A stretch of DNA of 64,000 nucleotides from Arabidopsis thaliana (lineage: Eukaryota; Streptophyta; Magnoliopsida; Brassicales; Brassicaceae), in assembly GCF_000001735.4 (NCBI RefSeq), contig NC_003074.8, forward strand, positions 7,564,101 through 7,628,100, in the 5' to 3' direction. The position numbers and the translations under genes were made by a program. Each line of letters starts with the position of its first letter. The stretch's first letter is position 1. The notes under the pieces were generated by a model. It worked only from the letters and a program-made list of their open reading frames with translations. It was not told the DNA's origin and did no database searches. This document shows positions 45,277 through 57,579 of the stretch, piece by piece.

Positions 45277-46501
45277 CTAGCTTGAGCTCCTCATTAAGTA
45301 AGCTACCACGCATCCTAAAATCCCACCTGCTGCAACCTGTATTTCAATCTCATAACTTAGCAATAGAATGTAACATCCTATGGTTAATACATGGCGAATA
45401 CGGTGACTTTAGTTCTATATGTTTCAGCTTTATGAAATCTAGATCTAATTCTAACATGGTTATGACACAGTCATTGGACTTAAAAATGTTTAATGATTGG
45501 AATGATAAAAAGAATTGACTGGTGGGTATAGAAAACCTGGATAGGAGTGTGGCCAAGCAGTTCACGCAATGGTCTAACTGTTGATAATGGATGCTCCGGA
45601 GGAAACTCACAAACAATTTGATTCAGCAGCTGAAATTTCCAATCAAGTGAAAAAGGCTTGCGGTTTCAGAAAGCATGGAACAATAAAAGAAGATGAAAAC
45701 AGATGAGATTAATAACTTTTCTATAGCTTTACCTCGGCTTGACGACCAGCATGAAGCCTGACACCAGAGGCATCATACATAACCTGCAGCCCAATTCAGA
45801 AATATACAAAAGATTGGTCTTACTATGAAACCAAATAGGCTATTCACAATGAAAGCAAAAATCTCTTTTCTACACTAAACAAAGCAAGGCATTTGTAAGA
45901 CAAATTGTGAAGTGGAAAAGAAGATGAGAAGAACACTCACAACGCAAGCCAAGACAACTGCAATAGCAAAAGCTGGTGCTCCAGCTCCTTCTTCAAAGCC
46001 AATGGCAACAGCTAAGGCAGTGACAGTAGCAGAATGAGAAGAAGGCATTCCACCAGAACTAATCATACGTTTAGAGTCCCACCTCTTTTCTTTGTACCTG
46101 AACATCTAACATACATCACGAAACAACTGAGAATTCCACTTCTTTCAATCTTAACTACAACAGATCTATAGCTACACAAATGCCAACATTCAACTTCTGA
46201 GACCTAATCATGAGCAAAAATTTGCAAATCCTAATTAATCCATCGAAAATCGAAACCCTAACAGTAAGAAATTTGTTCAATCACAGATCTTAAGCAGAGA
46301 TCAAACTAATCTGAGAAAACGAAAGATTTGAACAGACCAATTAGTGAAGACTTTGAGGAACTGAGCAAGAGCGAAGGCAAGAAAAGCGGAGAAGATTGGG
46401 AGATTGTGAGGAAACAGATTATGCGACGGAGGAGATCCGTACAACGCCCTATTGCCGCCACCTAACGAACCAACGTCCGCCGCTGTCATCACCTCGTCCA
46501 T
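45277..46501 (-). CDS. PAP2-like (DUF212) membrane protein
   Basis: Five exons, in coding order 46501-46338, 46097-45941, 45783-45733, 45629-45537, 45336-45277, give 174 residues. The protein is an acid phosphatase/vanadium haloperoxidase-related protein of the divergent PAP2 (DUF212) family, which also occurs in bacteria such as YuiD. Conserved parts are KRWDSKRMISSGGMPSSHSA (residues ~58-77), VMYDASGVRLHAGRQAE and LRELLGHTPIQVAAGGILG. Three or four hydrophobic segments suggest an integral membrane protein; the PSSHSAT segment resembles part of the phosphatase site, but the full PAP2 triad is not visible, so the activity is unproven. Recalled as At3g21610. Confidence 0.92.
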
Positions 46502-46943
46502 AGGCGATATACAACCGCGAAAAAATCCCGATCTCTTCTTCTTCTTCGATCAAAATCAGACACTGCGAGGATCAATGTCAACGTAAAAAGGTAAAGAGAT
46601 TCAGGAGAAGAGAGTATTGAATTGTTTTCGATAAGCTTTTAGGCTTTTTGTGTTGGTTCCGTATTTGGGAAGGATCAATTATTGTGTTAAAAGGAAATCA
46701 ATTTTACCTTTTTAATTTTTTTGCACTTTTGTTTTTCAATATTGCTGAATGTTGACTAATAACTTATTTGATTTGTTTTAGATAAATTTGATGACCTCTA
46801 TTTGATATTGTTTTTTTTTTGTATATATATGATATAGCAAAAACCAAAGTAAACTTTGGAAAACTTCTTTCTATTAATAAGAAGAAACGTTCGTAAAAAA
46901 TCATAAAAATCTCATCACCACTTTTCACTAAGTATTAGTATTA
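46502..46943. other. Spacer between the PAP2-like gene and the OSCA gene
   Basis: Promoter side of the PAP2-like gene and 3' end of the OSCA gene; AT-rich, no other feature. Confidence 0.5.
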
Positions 46944-49941
46944 CTAAGTAAAGGTTTCAGCAGAGCCGCTATTAAACCTCCTTGAGCCACGTTTAGTCGC
47001 CACTAAATCCGGCGTCTTATCGGGCGCTGGCTCCTCCACAACCATCTCATTAGCTAGATTATCTGCAGCTTTAAACACCGGATGTGCATACGCGTTTTGA
47101 AGAAACGTTTTCAAGTTTAAATTCGGTTCTCTCATGCGTTCCAACGTATCTTTAACCATTGCATCCTGAAAACAAGAAGAAACTCACTAAGAAGACCAAA
47201 AACACAAGAAGACTCATTTCTTGGTAAGAGTAGAAAACCTGTAAAGGGTATGTGACAAATATAGGTTGGTAACGTCCTTGACAGAATTTGTGGAATCCAA
47301 TGGTTAACACAGGAAGTATGAAAAGCAATGGAGTCGAACGAGCAGCTTTTTTCGTGCTAAGCAATCCCATCAAAAGAAGCTGAGATACGATCAGTGCAAT
47401 CACTACACGTCTATGAACATCTGGCCAGAACGCTGCAGCACTCTCATACTCTTGGTTATACACATTTATAATCTGCAACAAAAAGAACTTAGTTTCTTAA
47501 GCATATAATAGAATATAGAAAGAAGCAGAGGATTCTGTGATTTGGGTTTTAAACCTGATGACGGTAAACCACGTAAGCTAAGGCGAAGAAGACGAGGATA
47601 AAAGGAAGGAGAATGGGGCTAACAGCGGCGTAAACTAGACCAAGAATGAAGTAGAGTTGTATCTGAGGTTCACCAGTATTGAAACCTATGGTTCCAGGAT
47701 CCATTGCTTCTTCTCTGTCCTTCTCTGTTTTCACAAGGAAGAAGTTCTTGAGATGATATATTATCAATGGCTTTAACCTCAGTATCTCTCCAGCAACACC
47801 AGCCCATCCGTCTACCATTATGTAGGTGATAAAGAAAGTGGCTTTCATTGGTATCGAGACACCAATTGTCTTCGGTATTTCGGTTGCAGATTGGTTTAGG
47901 AAGCTGTCAAGTTGTTGAAGCGCAGTTCCCGCGATTATGCTACAGAGGAAAACGTTGATGAACTGGAACATGTAGTATCTGCTTGCACACCTTCTTTCTA
48001 GTGAAGATTTGCTTATGAAGCCTTCGAACTTCGACATTAGCATTAGTATACTTGGGAGGACAATGAGGAATATCTTCAATGCGATACCCGGAAGAAAACC
48101 TTGGATAAATGACTTTACAGTTTTCCTGTCCACATACACAAAGATTTCAGAGAAACATCATCACAAGTTAAGGAACAGAGAATTAAGGTTGAGAGATTAT
48201 ACACTTCGATAAGCGGTTTCAAGAACGGAACAGCCTTTTCGATGCCTTCGATATTGGCGAGTGTCTGTACGAAAGCTATAGGGATCATGAAGAAGAAAGT
48301 GAGGAAGAAGAAAGCTACAGCTATTACTAGTCTCCGGATTGTGAGCTGAACATATGGTAATGCTAGATTGTCCCAGTATATGTCTCGCGGCTCTGGAGCC
48401 CACTCGGTTAGCCACTCTGTCGGGTTTCGAGACTGTTGAGTTTGAGAGCAAACAACAGCGCCCCAACGCTTTTTGAAGGATACAAAAGCTGCAGGTACGA
48501 GTGATTTTGTGCTGCTCATTACTGTCTCTTTCTCTTCACTTATCTGAAACCATCAAAGTAAAGAAACAACAAGATGATCAAAAACAAGTTTAGTAGCACA
48601 AGATTATATGTAAGATTGAACTGATGCATTTACTTTTCTCGTTAGACCCTCGATTTTTTCTATGTAGTGATCAATTGCATCAACTTCTTCACCCCAACAG
48701 CCAAGGAAACCAATCTGCTCAGGTAAATAGAAGATTATCAAGATTCAACTAAAGAGAAGATCAAGAAAGCAATGTGGTTGCATACATTTGTCTTACCTTT
48801 ATTAAAGGCCTTTTAGATGGATTCCTAGAGTGTTTGTTTTGATAGTAATCAAGCCAATTCTGCAATTTCATCCTCTTCTGTACCAGTTCCGACAGCTTGT
48901 TTGCGTTGTAGACCGCCTGTTTTGTTAAACGAGAAGATGAATACACCGAAAACATGGAACATCCTAAGTTAGACAACCAAAGTTGTAGTACCTGGTAAGT
49001 GAGGTAGTAGTCTGGATGGTTGACCTTAAAGAAATGCTCAACGAGCTCACTTACTGATTCATCAGGATCTGGAGGAATGTTCCTTACAAGAACCTACATT
49101 CATCAAAAAATAGAATCACATACCACATTTCCTCTTCAGAAAACTCAAAAAGTAAGTGGACCAAGAGATTTAAAATGTCTGCATACAGTAAACTGGTCAG
49201 GTCTCCTATGCTCAGAAGCAAGAAACTGTAGCCTCATGGAAGCAATATGCTTGTACTCTCGTTGTAGGACAAAGCAAGTCCAAAAGGTAATAACATAAGC
49301 CATACACAAATGCACCCAAAACCTGTTTACATATACTAGTCAGAATATTCCTCATCACTAGAATCAACTAAAGCCACAAATATTAAAGAAGTTTCTTAAC
49401 CTGGATGATCCAGTTGGTATATTCGATATAGAGAGTTTATCAATATCACTAAAAGTTAGATTCTTTAACTGATCCAACGTCGAGTTAGTCCAATTAACCG
49501 GTACCATTACAGTGAAAGCAATACATGCTATAGGAAAAAAGATCTTCAACCTACAAATTAAACCAAAGATATCACAAACTTGTTTAAAACATTCAAGAAA
49601 GAAGAAAGGATATACAAATATACATACCCGAGTAAGTAAATCCTGAGATAGACAACAGAATCCAAACCAGCATGATCAATAAGTTCAGGCTCAGGCATTC
49701 TCAAAGCTTGAGGCATCCAATTCAAGAATCTGATGTAAGATCGAAAATCCAAATTGACAAACTTGCTAGCAAAGCCACCTGTTTTTATAGGACTACTTCT
49801 TAAACCCTTGAGATACCATTTAGGGAAATAGACTCTGTCGTTAACTGGTTGAAGTCTAAGTATCGCAAAGGCAATGAAGAAAGCAAATGCGGTTAGAATA
49901 TTGATCGTTGCTGCGACTCCGATATCGGTTAGTGTCGCCAT
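46944..49941 (-). CDS. OSCA/CSC1-type hyperosmolality-gated cation channel
   Basis: Ten exons, in coding order 49941-49628, 49550-49401, 49322-49187, 49093-48992, 48916-48797, 48714-48634, 48543-48203, 48125-47555, 47472-47239, 47165-46944, give 756 residues. The domain order is that of the OSCA (TMEM63-like) family: an N-terminal RSN1_TM segment (ATLTDIGVAATINILTAFAF), a cytosolic RRM-like region with VLVRNIPPDPDESVSELVEH, then the DUF221 channel core (~370-640) with FFFLTFFFMIPIAFVQTLAN and SRYYMFQFINVFLCSIIAGT. OSCA channels are mechanically gated, Ca2+-permeable cation channels of the plasma membrane involved in osmosensing. It belongs to the OSCA1 clade by its core sequence; I am not certain of its OSCA1 number. 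A 5'-UTR intron at 49968-50200 is supported by splice sites. Recalled as At3g21620 (ERD family). Confidence 0.95.
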
Positions 49942-50200
49942 GATTTAGAGAGAAACACACAATGTTCCTGAAACAAACGAAAAAAATTAGGGTTCCTTGC
50001 AATCCAAGGACTTCCAAATTGCCAATATTTTTAGCTAGTTTTTCTCCATAAATTTCTCGTTTCACCCAGAAATCGGAATTTTTGGATCCTAGTCATAGTC
50101 TTTTCAGATTCCGTCAAATCCATTAAACACTGAATCAACTCTACAAATGAGTGATTCTTCACATGAATGTGAAAGATAGAGATAAAGTTTAAGTTTTTAC

Positions 50201-51442
50201 CTTTCTCAAGAGCTCAGCGATGAAACTCGTCTTGTTGTTTCTATCTGTGAAGTCAAACAACGTTGAGCAGAGAATGAAGGAGAGGAAGAAGAAGAAGAAG
50301 AAAGTATTAGGGATCAAAAGAAGAAGCAGAAACATTCATAAAAATGAGATTTTTAATTTGTGTGTTTGGGTTTATTTTGGAAATTGATCCAAAGATTCAA
50401 CTGAAGTGAGATTTCTGCTGATTCATACGTTTTGGGTGTTACAAGTCCATTTAATTAATTAATTAACTAATTTAGCGAACCGAGGATTAAACGGTGAAGG
50501 ACACCTGGCAAAAGAGATTAATTTGTGTTAAATAAAGTAATAGTGTTAATTAAGGAATTTGTATTTTAATTGAATGTTTTGTTGTTTAGGACATCGTCCG
50601 TTACTGGGTTCCTTTTCAGTTTCTTTAGAGAAGCAATAATGGTTTATTAGCCTTATAGGTCTCGCCGTATTAGCATGTTATTTATGTTCATATTATAACG
50701 GCTGTATTTTATATTGGTTTAACGTTTTCTAATGTATTTATTTATTCCCTGATTTGAAAGTTTAGAGGACACATTATGTTAAAAAAAAAGGTTTGAGATC
50801 TGACTTTTGGAATGAAAAAGTTTTGATTTAATATTAGTCAGTTTAAGGTAACTTTTTGTGTGTTTTAAATAATTATTCCGTTACAAATAATGGACAAACG
50901 AAAAAAAATCATAGATATATGTAGCCGTATCTGTATGTTGTTGACAGAAGAAAAAAACAAAAAATGAAATATATTGGTTTATGGTAAAAGAATATTCGAT
51001 TACTCTATTTCTAATAAAGAAAATCTAGCTAGGTGAAATAAGAAACATACTTAGTGTTCTAAGCTGGAATATAGATTTTATGTATTGGGGAATCCATGTG
51101 ACAAAATCATTCGAATTTCTTTGGTGTTATGGAAGACTTGTTCTAAGCTTCGTGAGAGTATCCATCACAAAAAGTTATATTTTTATGTTTTGATTTTTTT
51201 GTCGGCAAACTCGATTTCAAAAAATTTATTTATGAGAATTTTAATGCATTTCATTATTATCTTTGACGTGAGATGCTGATATCGGAGACGTTGAATAATT
51301 GACATATAGAGCGTTATAGAAAATCATATAAAAGTCAACTTGTGAGTTGTGACATGTAAAGTTCGTATAGACAGACAAAATATACGTGAGCATACCAAAA
51401 AACAATCATTTCTATATAACAACAGCAAACCGGAAAACGAGT
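50201..51442. other. OSCA leader exon and AT-rich spacer
   Basis: The untranslated first exon of the OSCA gene probably runs from 50201 to about 50330 (purine-rich GAAGAAG run). The rest is AT-rich spacer down to the CERK1 stop. No other gene seen. Confidence 0.5.
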
Positions 51443-54430
51443 CTACCGGCCGGACATAAGACTGACTAAATCTTCGTTTTGGAAGTTTCCAACATCCCAA
51501 TTTCCGGTAGACGAAAAGAGAGTGGATAAAGCAACCACAATGTATCTCATACTCGGACGTAGCTGCGCATTCTCTTGTGTACATGCTTTCCCTAATTCCG
51601 CCATCTATACCACAACACATAAAACACCAAATTGGCTTACCCCGTTATTAAAATTAGCTATGTGCAATCCGGTATTCGGTTTGATTTTTCGACACTTTAA
51701 GCTAATCGAATAGCACATTGTTCAGTGAATACCGGTTTTTAAAAATCGCACTTTTAATCGGTTTTTCGGACCAAAAAACGGATTGGACACCCTCTTTTAG
51801 AATGATCAATGATGAATAGAATAGGGAACAAGAAGAGATATTACCTTGTATACCGAATCAAACGGGTAACTATCACCGAGCCTCGGGTCTATAATCTTGC
51901 GTAGTGCTTCTTCTTTGTCGGTTTCCTTGAATGATTCTTCGAACTGAATAATAAATAAACAAAGCATATTGTTAAGTGATCCACATACATGCCTTTAAAT
52001 CAGAAAGACTAAATGTTACGAAGAAACAATAATACTAACCACACCAACAAGGCCTCTAAATTCACCAACGGCTTCTGTCATTTTGACAACCGCACCTTTC
52101 GCAGAAATCAATTCGTAAAGGACAACTCCAAATGCATATACATCTACTTTTGCAGACACTTCTCCATAAACAGTCCTGCATACATACATATATACACCAT
52201 CACTATAGTGTAGTCTCTAAAGTAGTATATAAGTGTAAACGAGATCAAATTCTTTACTCTGGTGCCATGTAACCAAATGTACCCATTGCACCCCGAGTTG
52301 CTGAACCTCCAACTTCTGTCAGTTTTGTTAACCCGAAATCTGCTACCTGTAACACGTAAACGACTCAGAGCGGTGACAAAGGAAAAATCTAACCTTTTCA
52401 GTATTTTTCACTTTTGATTGACAAAAGAGAAATCGAGAATGTACCTTTGCTCGGAATTTCTGGTCTATCAAAATATTGGCAGATTTAATGTCCCTATGGA
52501 CATAAACTGGAACCGTGTGCTCGTGGATATATTCTAAACCTCTAGCTGAGTCTAGTGCAATCTGCACTCTCTTAGTCCACGGTAATGGTTCTCGTCCTAG
52601 TTTCACATAAACTCTTTTAGTTTACAACTTTCTCGAAAAATGATTCACTTTTGGAGGTCTTTATATTGCGTACCTGACCCATGTAAATGTTGTCCAAGGT
52701 TACCATTCTCAACATATTCATACACCAAGAAAAGTGATCCCTCAACACAATATCCAATCAGGCGAACCTGCAAGAAAAAACAAATTCGTTAAAATTTGGC
52801 TAAGACTTGATCTTCATCTGATCTCAGATATTATCTTGAGAGAACACAAAAGGGGTTTACCAGGTTGACATGATGTACACGCGTTAAGACTTTTAGTTCC
52901 GCCAAGAACTGTTTCGATGCCTCCATGTCCATCTTCTTAATCGCAGCTTTCTATACAAGAACCGAATAATTTAAATGTTCCATGTGTAGTAGCTTCAAAC
53001 AAAAAGATATAAAAAGATATCTGCTTACTTCTCCTCTCAGCTCTGCATAGTAAACAGCCCCAAAACCACCTTGCCCAATCTTAAAAGACAAATTGAAATT
53101 ATCAGTAGCCTTTGCTAGTTCCTCCAACGAAAACTCAACAGATTTGTCCACGCTTATGGCAGCAATGCCAGGAGACACTCCGGCACCACCCAAACCTCCA
53201 CTTTGGAGACTAGTAGAAGAAGCTAAAAGCAGATTTCATATAAACATAATAAGCAACTCCCAGCTAACAAAAGAGACAAAAACTGCTTGTATATGATCAT
53301 CACGAAATTACCATGATCAGCCTTAGTAGACAACGGAATAGAAGAAGAAAACGAATCACCCTTCGACTTATTCTTCCGGTAAGCATAATATACGATAAAC
53401 AAGATCAACAACAAAGCCACAATCACTCCTATAACTATACCAGCAATAACTCCAGCACCAACACCATCTGCTAATACAAAAAAATATCAAAAACATACTC
53501 TTCCATGTCTCCTCTTGCTTCGTGCATAATCATCAAAAGCTCAAAAATGGAGAAAAGAACCAACCTTGTTTACTACAAAAAACATAAGAGAAGTAGAAAT
53601 ACATCAGTAAATAGATATCAAAATGAACAAAGATACAATCTTAACAACAACAAAAACAACCTTGATTTGAATGGTGGAAATGCACCATTTGGATCTGCAA
53701 AAAACACAGGAACATGTACATAAACTTCAACAATCATTACTACATTTATAACAATTTGTGTCACAAATCATCAAAGATCAATCTTTGTACCTCTTCCAGG
53801 CACATAAACGATTCCATTCCCGGAGTTAAAATTAACACCGGGATTATATCTCTGCAGAATATCCGCCGATACACCGGAAGATCTCGCAATAGAACTGAGA
53901 CTGTCTTCAGGACGAAGCGGATACGTAACAAACAAACCAAAATCTTTCGAAACACTCTCATCACCACAAGAACAATTCACCAATACATTAAGCGTCGCAG
54001 AGAGAGGTATGTTAGTCGCCGGAAAAGGATTCCTCGCCTGTAACGACTCCATCGTCGTGAGATTCGCGTAATTACTAATCGCGACTCTTTCGTAAGTATC
54101 TTCCTGTCGAACACTGTAGCTGAAATTGTGCCCTAGGAAATCACCAGGTTGACATTCGCAAGGGAAAGGTACAAGAACCCTAGAGCCCATCTGGATTCTA
54201 TCTTTGTCTTTAATGTTACTGTTGTACCTGAGGATTGGATCGAAATTGATTTGATCGTAAGGCGCGATTGAAGAATTGAGGTTTTGGTTGATGACGGAGA
54301 GTGTTGTTCCGTTCTCGAGATAGTACGAAGCTAGAGCTAAAGGACAGCTAGTCCTGCACTTAGATTCCACGGCGAAGAAGAATGAGAAGAGAAGAAGAAT
54401 CGGAGCGATTAGAGAAATCTTTAGCTTCAT
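51443..54430 (-). CDS. CERK1: Chitin elicitor receptor kinase 1 (LysM receptor-like kinase)
   Basis: Twelve exons, in coding order 54430-53791, 53694-53661, 53572-53565 (8 nt), 53467-53312, 53222-53029, 52950-52861, 52767-52674, 52596-52445, 52346-52258, 52175-52040, 51943-51845, 51604-51443, give exactly 617 residues, the known CERK1 length. It is the chitin (and peptidoglycan-complex) receptor kinase at the plasma membrane. Order: signal peptide (1-23), CxxxC plus two CxC motifs (CECQPG, NCSCGD) bracketing three LysM domains, a transmembrane helix ([20 protein letters not shown]), juxtamembrane segment, and a kinase with glycine loop [12 protein letters not shown], catalytic lysine in AAIKKMD (349/350), [10 protein letters not shown] with Asp441, and DFGLTKL. 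It is an active RD-type kinase. Recalled as At3g21630. Confidence 0.99.
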
Positions 54431-54924
54431 TTTGAAGCTTCCTTAGATTCCCCAGAGGAAGGGTCTCTGTTTTTTTTGTTTCGTCGTTGCTCTGTGGGGA
54501 AGAAGATGGATTCAAAGACGAAAAAGGTTGACTTAATCAAACGTTGACTATTTTTTTCAACTAAAGAGAATGATGATTACTGATTAGTGTTTGTTAATTG
54601 TTGAGAAGTTTCTTAATTAATTAATAATACTAAGATCATTTAATGCAACTAGCAGCTGGAATTTGAAAGTCTTTGGTCAAAGACAAAAACTATGAAGACC
54701 GCCATTTCTGTTGAAGGAAGTAGATTTTACGTTCGAATTTTGTATGTTTTTTGTTAAAAATTTATTTTTTTGGATCAAAATATAAAGTTACTTTATAATC
54801 GAAAACAATAGAGACTATTTTTTTTTCTTATATAAAATATTTTTCAAAATTCTCACTAATAAGAAATGGGGGTAGATCTTTCACGTTGGTCTTTTAGAGT
54901 TGAATTGTTACCCTTCTTCATACA
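54431..54924. other. CERK1 promoter region
   Basis: Short spacer upstream of CERK1, with W-box cores (TTGACT near 54530, TTGAC near 54544 on either strand) fitting the WRKY-controlled, elicitor-responsive expression of CERK1. No other gene seen. Confidence 0.4.
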
Positions 54925-56997
54925 TTAATCTGCTTTAACTCTGTGGCGTCGAAAGATACGGGAGAAAAGGGAAACAAACCATTGCCATAACACTATCAAC
55001 CAAAAAAGGCTCTTTGACTTAGCACCACCTTCATCTTTCCCTTTGAATATTCCTTTGTACATTTCTTTCTGCTTTTGGTACAAGGCTTTCTCTTGCTCTG
55101 CAAGTGCTCGTAGCTCTCTTCTAATCGCCTTGTCGTCAGGAGCATACTTTTGTGCCTTTCGGAAATCATCACGTGCTGAGTCCATCTGTCCTAGCTCTGC
55201 CTTTGCTTTCCCTCTTCTGAACAGTGCTTTTGGGTTTTTCTCTTCTTCTGTCAACACCTGATAAGGTTTTGAGTTTGATTAGATTTCGAGAAACCGAGTA
55301 TGAACTTTAATGATTTTCTTCAAATGAATGGTTTGATGAGTCTTACAATGTTGCAGTGACCAATTGCTTCATCGTATCGTTTTAGTTTGATGAGGCAAGC
55401 TGCTATGTTAAGATGGCATGGGTTTTTAACTGCTAAAGCCATATCCTGGTACTTCCCATACAGCTGAAACATAAAATCGTCCCCCATGTATGCTATGGCC
55501 TGAAACAGCAAAACCATGACTAATCAAAAGCCGAAAGAAGACACAAGAGCCTCGAGCAGACTCACTAAGTATGCCTGAAAACCTAAACTTTGACCGTAAT
55601 TGTTGGAAAGAGAGATAGAGATAGAGAGAGATGCATAACCATTTCATACTGTTGCATGGCTTCCTCCAGTTTCTCCTCCTTAAAAAGAGAATTCCCATCC
55701 ATTTTTCTTCTGTCTGCTGCACCAATCCTTTCCTCTACAGTCATATCACTGCGAGCTTTTCCCTGTTCAATACATCATCTAAGTCAGAGAGGTAAGCAAG
55801 GAGGTTGGGATAAAGCTTGGATGTGGAGTCGTCTTGGTAAGGAAACAAGATGATGGTATAGGAAATAACTTACCTCCTTTGTTTCATCAAACCCAATAAC
55901 TTCCACCTCATATAACAAGTCTGCCATAGGTGGAACATTCGGAAAAGAAAAGTTTCCTTCTTTCCCATAAGCTAATTCCCAGCCAACATGCACAAGCGCA
56001 CGTTCACCAGACTTCATGCTAGCAACACCGATGGCTAAACCGGCTAGTTCTTTTTTCTCTGTCTCACAGACAACATTTCACTCTTAGTGCACAATCTTTT
56101 TTATAAAAAAAATTGTATAGTGACGTTAAAATGGGCTAATCAGCATTGAAGCAAAAAAAATACAAAACTCAATCTTTTTTCCTCCCAAATATCCATCTCA
56201 TTGGGTTCATATAATACACAAGCTAACTCATCAAATTTACCAATGACGATTCATCTAACGAAATGGAGGTGTAGAGTACATATTCGACAGCCACATACCT
56301 TTTCCAAGAACCAATTCAATAGGTTGCTGCTCATGCCATGTATCCTCAAATTTGTGCTGCGAGTTTTTGGTCCATGCCCTGTAGTGCACTATGGCCAATA
56401 TGAAATTGGTCAGATAGAAAGATTCAAATAAACAGTAGCAATAGGCCAACAAGTGCAATCGAAAAATCAACATCCAATCAACAGAAAGCTAAAGGGTACT
56501 TACAAAAGCATGTAGAGTACTTGGATGGTTTGGAACCGTGACCTTCCTTTATAATCTGCTTACTGACTTTCTCATCCAAGACCTCAGCTTCACTATCAAC
56601 TTTAGGAGGAACATTACCCTCTTGAGATGGCTCACTATGCACAACGGCACTTCCTTCAGTAACTATTTCGCTCTCTTGGTCTGGAGCCACAAAAGATGCA
56701 TTAGTCAACCCCAATAGTCATTCTCAATTCTTAACAAACAGAAAAGGAGTTATCAAGTCTAACAAATTTGTTGTATACATGCTTTGTTCCAAGATTCACA
56801 ATATGATTTAGAAAGAATAACGCAGTCAACATAATTTGATAGACATTTATCCTTTAACAAAGCATCCAATTGAATATGGGACAACAAAAAAACTCCAATC
56901 AAACATATTGAAGTCATATATATGTATTCAGAGAGATTAAATCTATGAAAATTTACTTACCATGTGTTTGAGTTTGATGCTCCAGAGATTCATCCAT
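54925..56997 (-). CDS. TWD1: FKBP42 immunophilin TWISTED DWARF 1
   Basis: Seven exons, in coding order 56997-56961, 56680-56504, 56388-56299, 56058-55874, 55762-55640, 55499-55347, 55257-54925, give 365 residues, the known length. Domains: an acidic N-terminus, one FK506-binding-like domain (~45-160; LHYRAWTKNSQHKFEDTWHE, GERALVHVGWELAYGKEGNF), three TPR units (~175-295; ALFRRGKAKAELGQMDSARD), a calmodulin-binding stretch and a C-terminal membrane anchor (LFWLIVLWQWFVSLFSRIF). TWD1 binds HSP90 through its TPRs and is needed for ER exit and activity of ABCB auxin transporters at the plasma membrane; loss twists and dwarfs the plant. A 5'-UTR intron at 57020-57250 is suggested. Recalled as At3g21640. 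Confidence 0.98.
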
Positions 56998-57019
56998 TAT
57001 TTCCCAAATCAACCTGGGT

Positions 57020-57579
57020 CTGAATAAAAATGTGCAAGTGTCAATCCAAAAATTGAATCTTTAAGTGTTGAATTGATTAAACATCGACCAAATCAGACAA
57101 GTAAGATTCAATGACAAAAACCCAAAAGAACATAGTCGAAGTCAGCTACTTGAACCATTTCATTTCAAAACAAAATCAAGTCTCGTCGTCAATAATAGCA
57201 GAAAACGAAGAAAAAGTTTGTCAATTTAGAGAAGAGGAGAGTGAACTTACGAAGTATGAGAAGCTCAAGAGTAGTGTGACTCGTCGTCGTCGTCGAAGTC
57301 ACTCACGAAGACTGGATCGACCGAGAGATAAATTTCAGATTTTGATTCTGAAAATATAAAGAGACCCTTCGACTTTTCAGTTTTCACTTCAGAGTCAGCC
57401 GTTAACTAACGAGAGTTTTAACGGCGTTTATTATAATTCAGTAAAATAATATCAAATATTCTCAATTTGACCCAAAAGATTATAATTTAAAAAAATAATT
57501 ATACAGTCGTCTCTCAAGAACCATTTCTATAGTGACCACAAATATTTGTTACAAGTACATAGTAACCTACGAGAGCCTA
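57020..57579. other. TWD1 leader intron, leader exon and spacer
   Basis: 57020-57250 reads as a leader intron of TWD1 on the minus strand (GTAAG donor, TTCAG acceptor), 57251 to about 57350 as its first untranslated exon. The remaining ~230 bases separate it from the PP2A gene stop. Confidence 0.5.

Noticed and set aside
57111-57359. Plus-strand frame over the TWD1 leader
   Set aside because: It is antisense to the TWD1 leader exon and intron; the Arg-rich end reflects the CGTCGT leader sequence.
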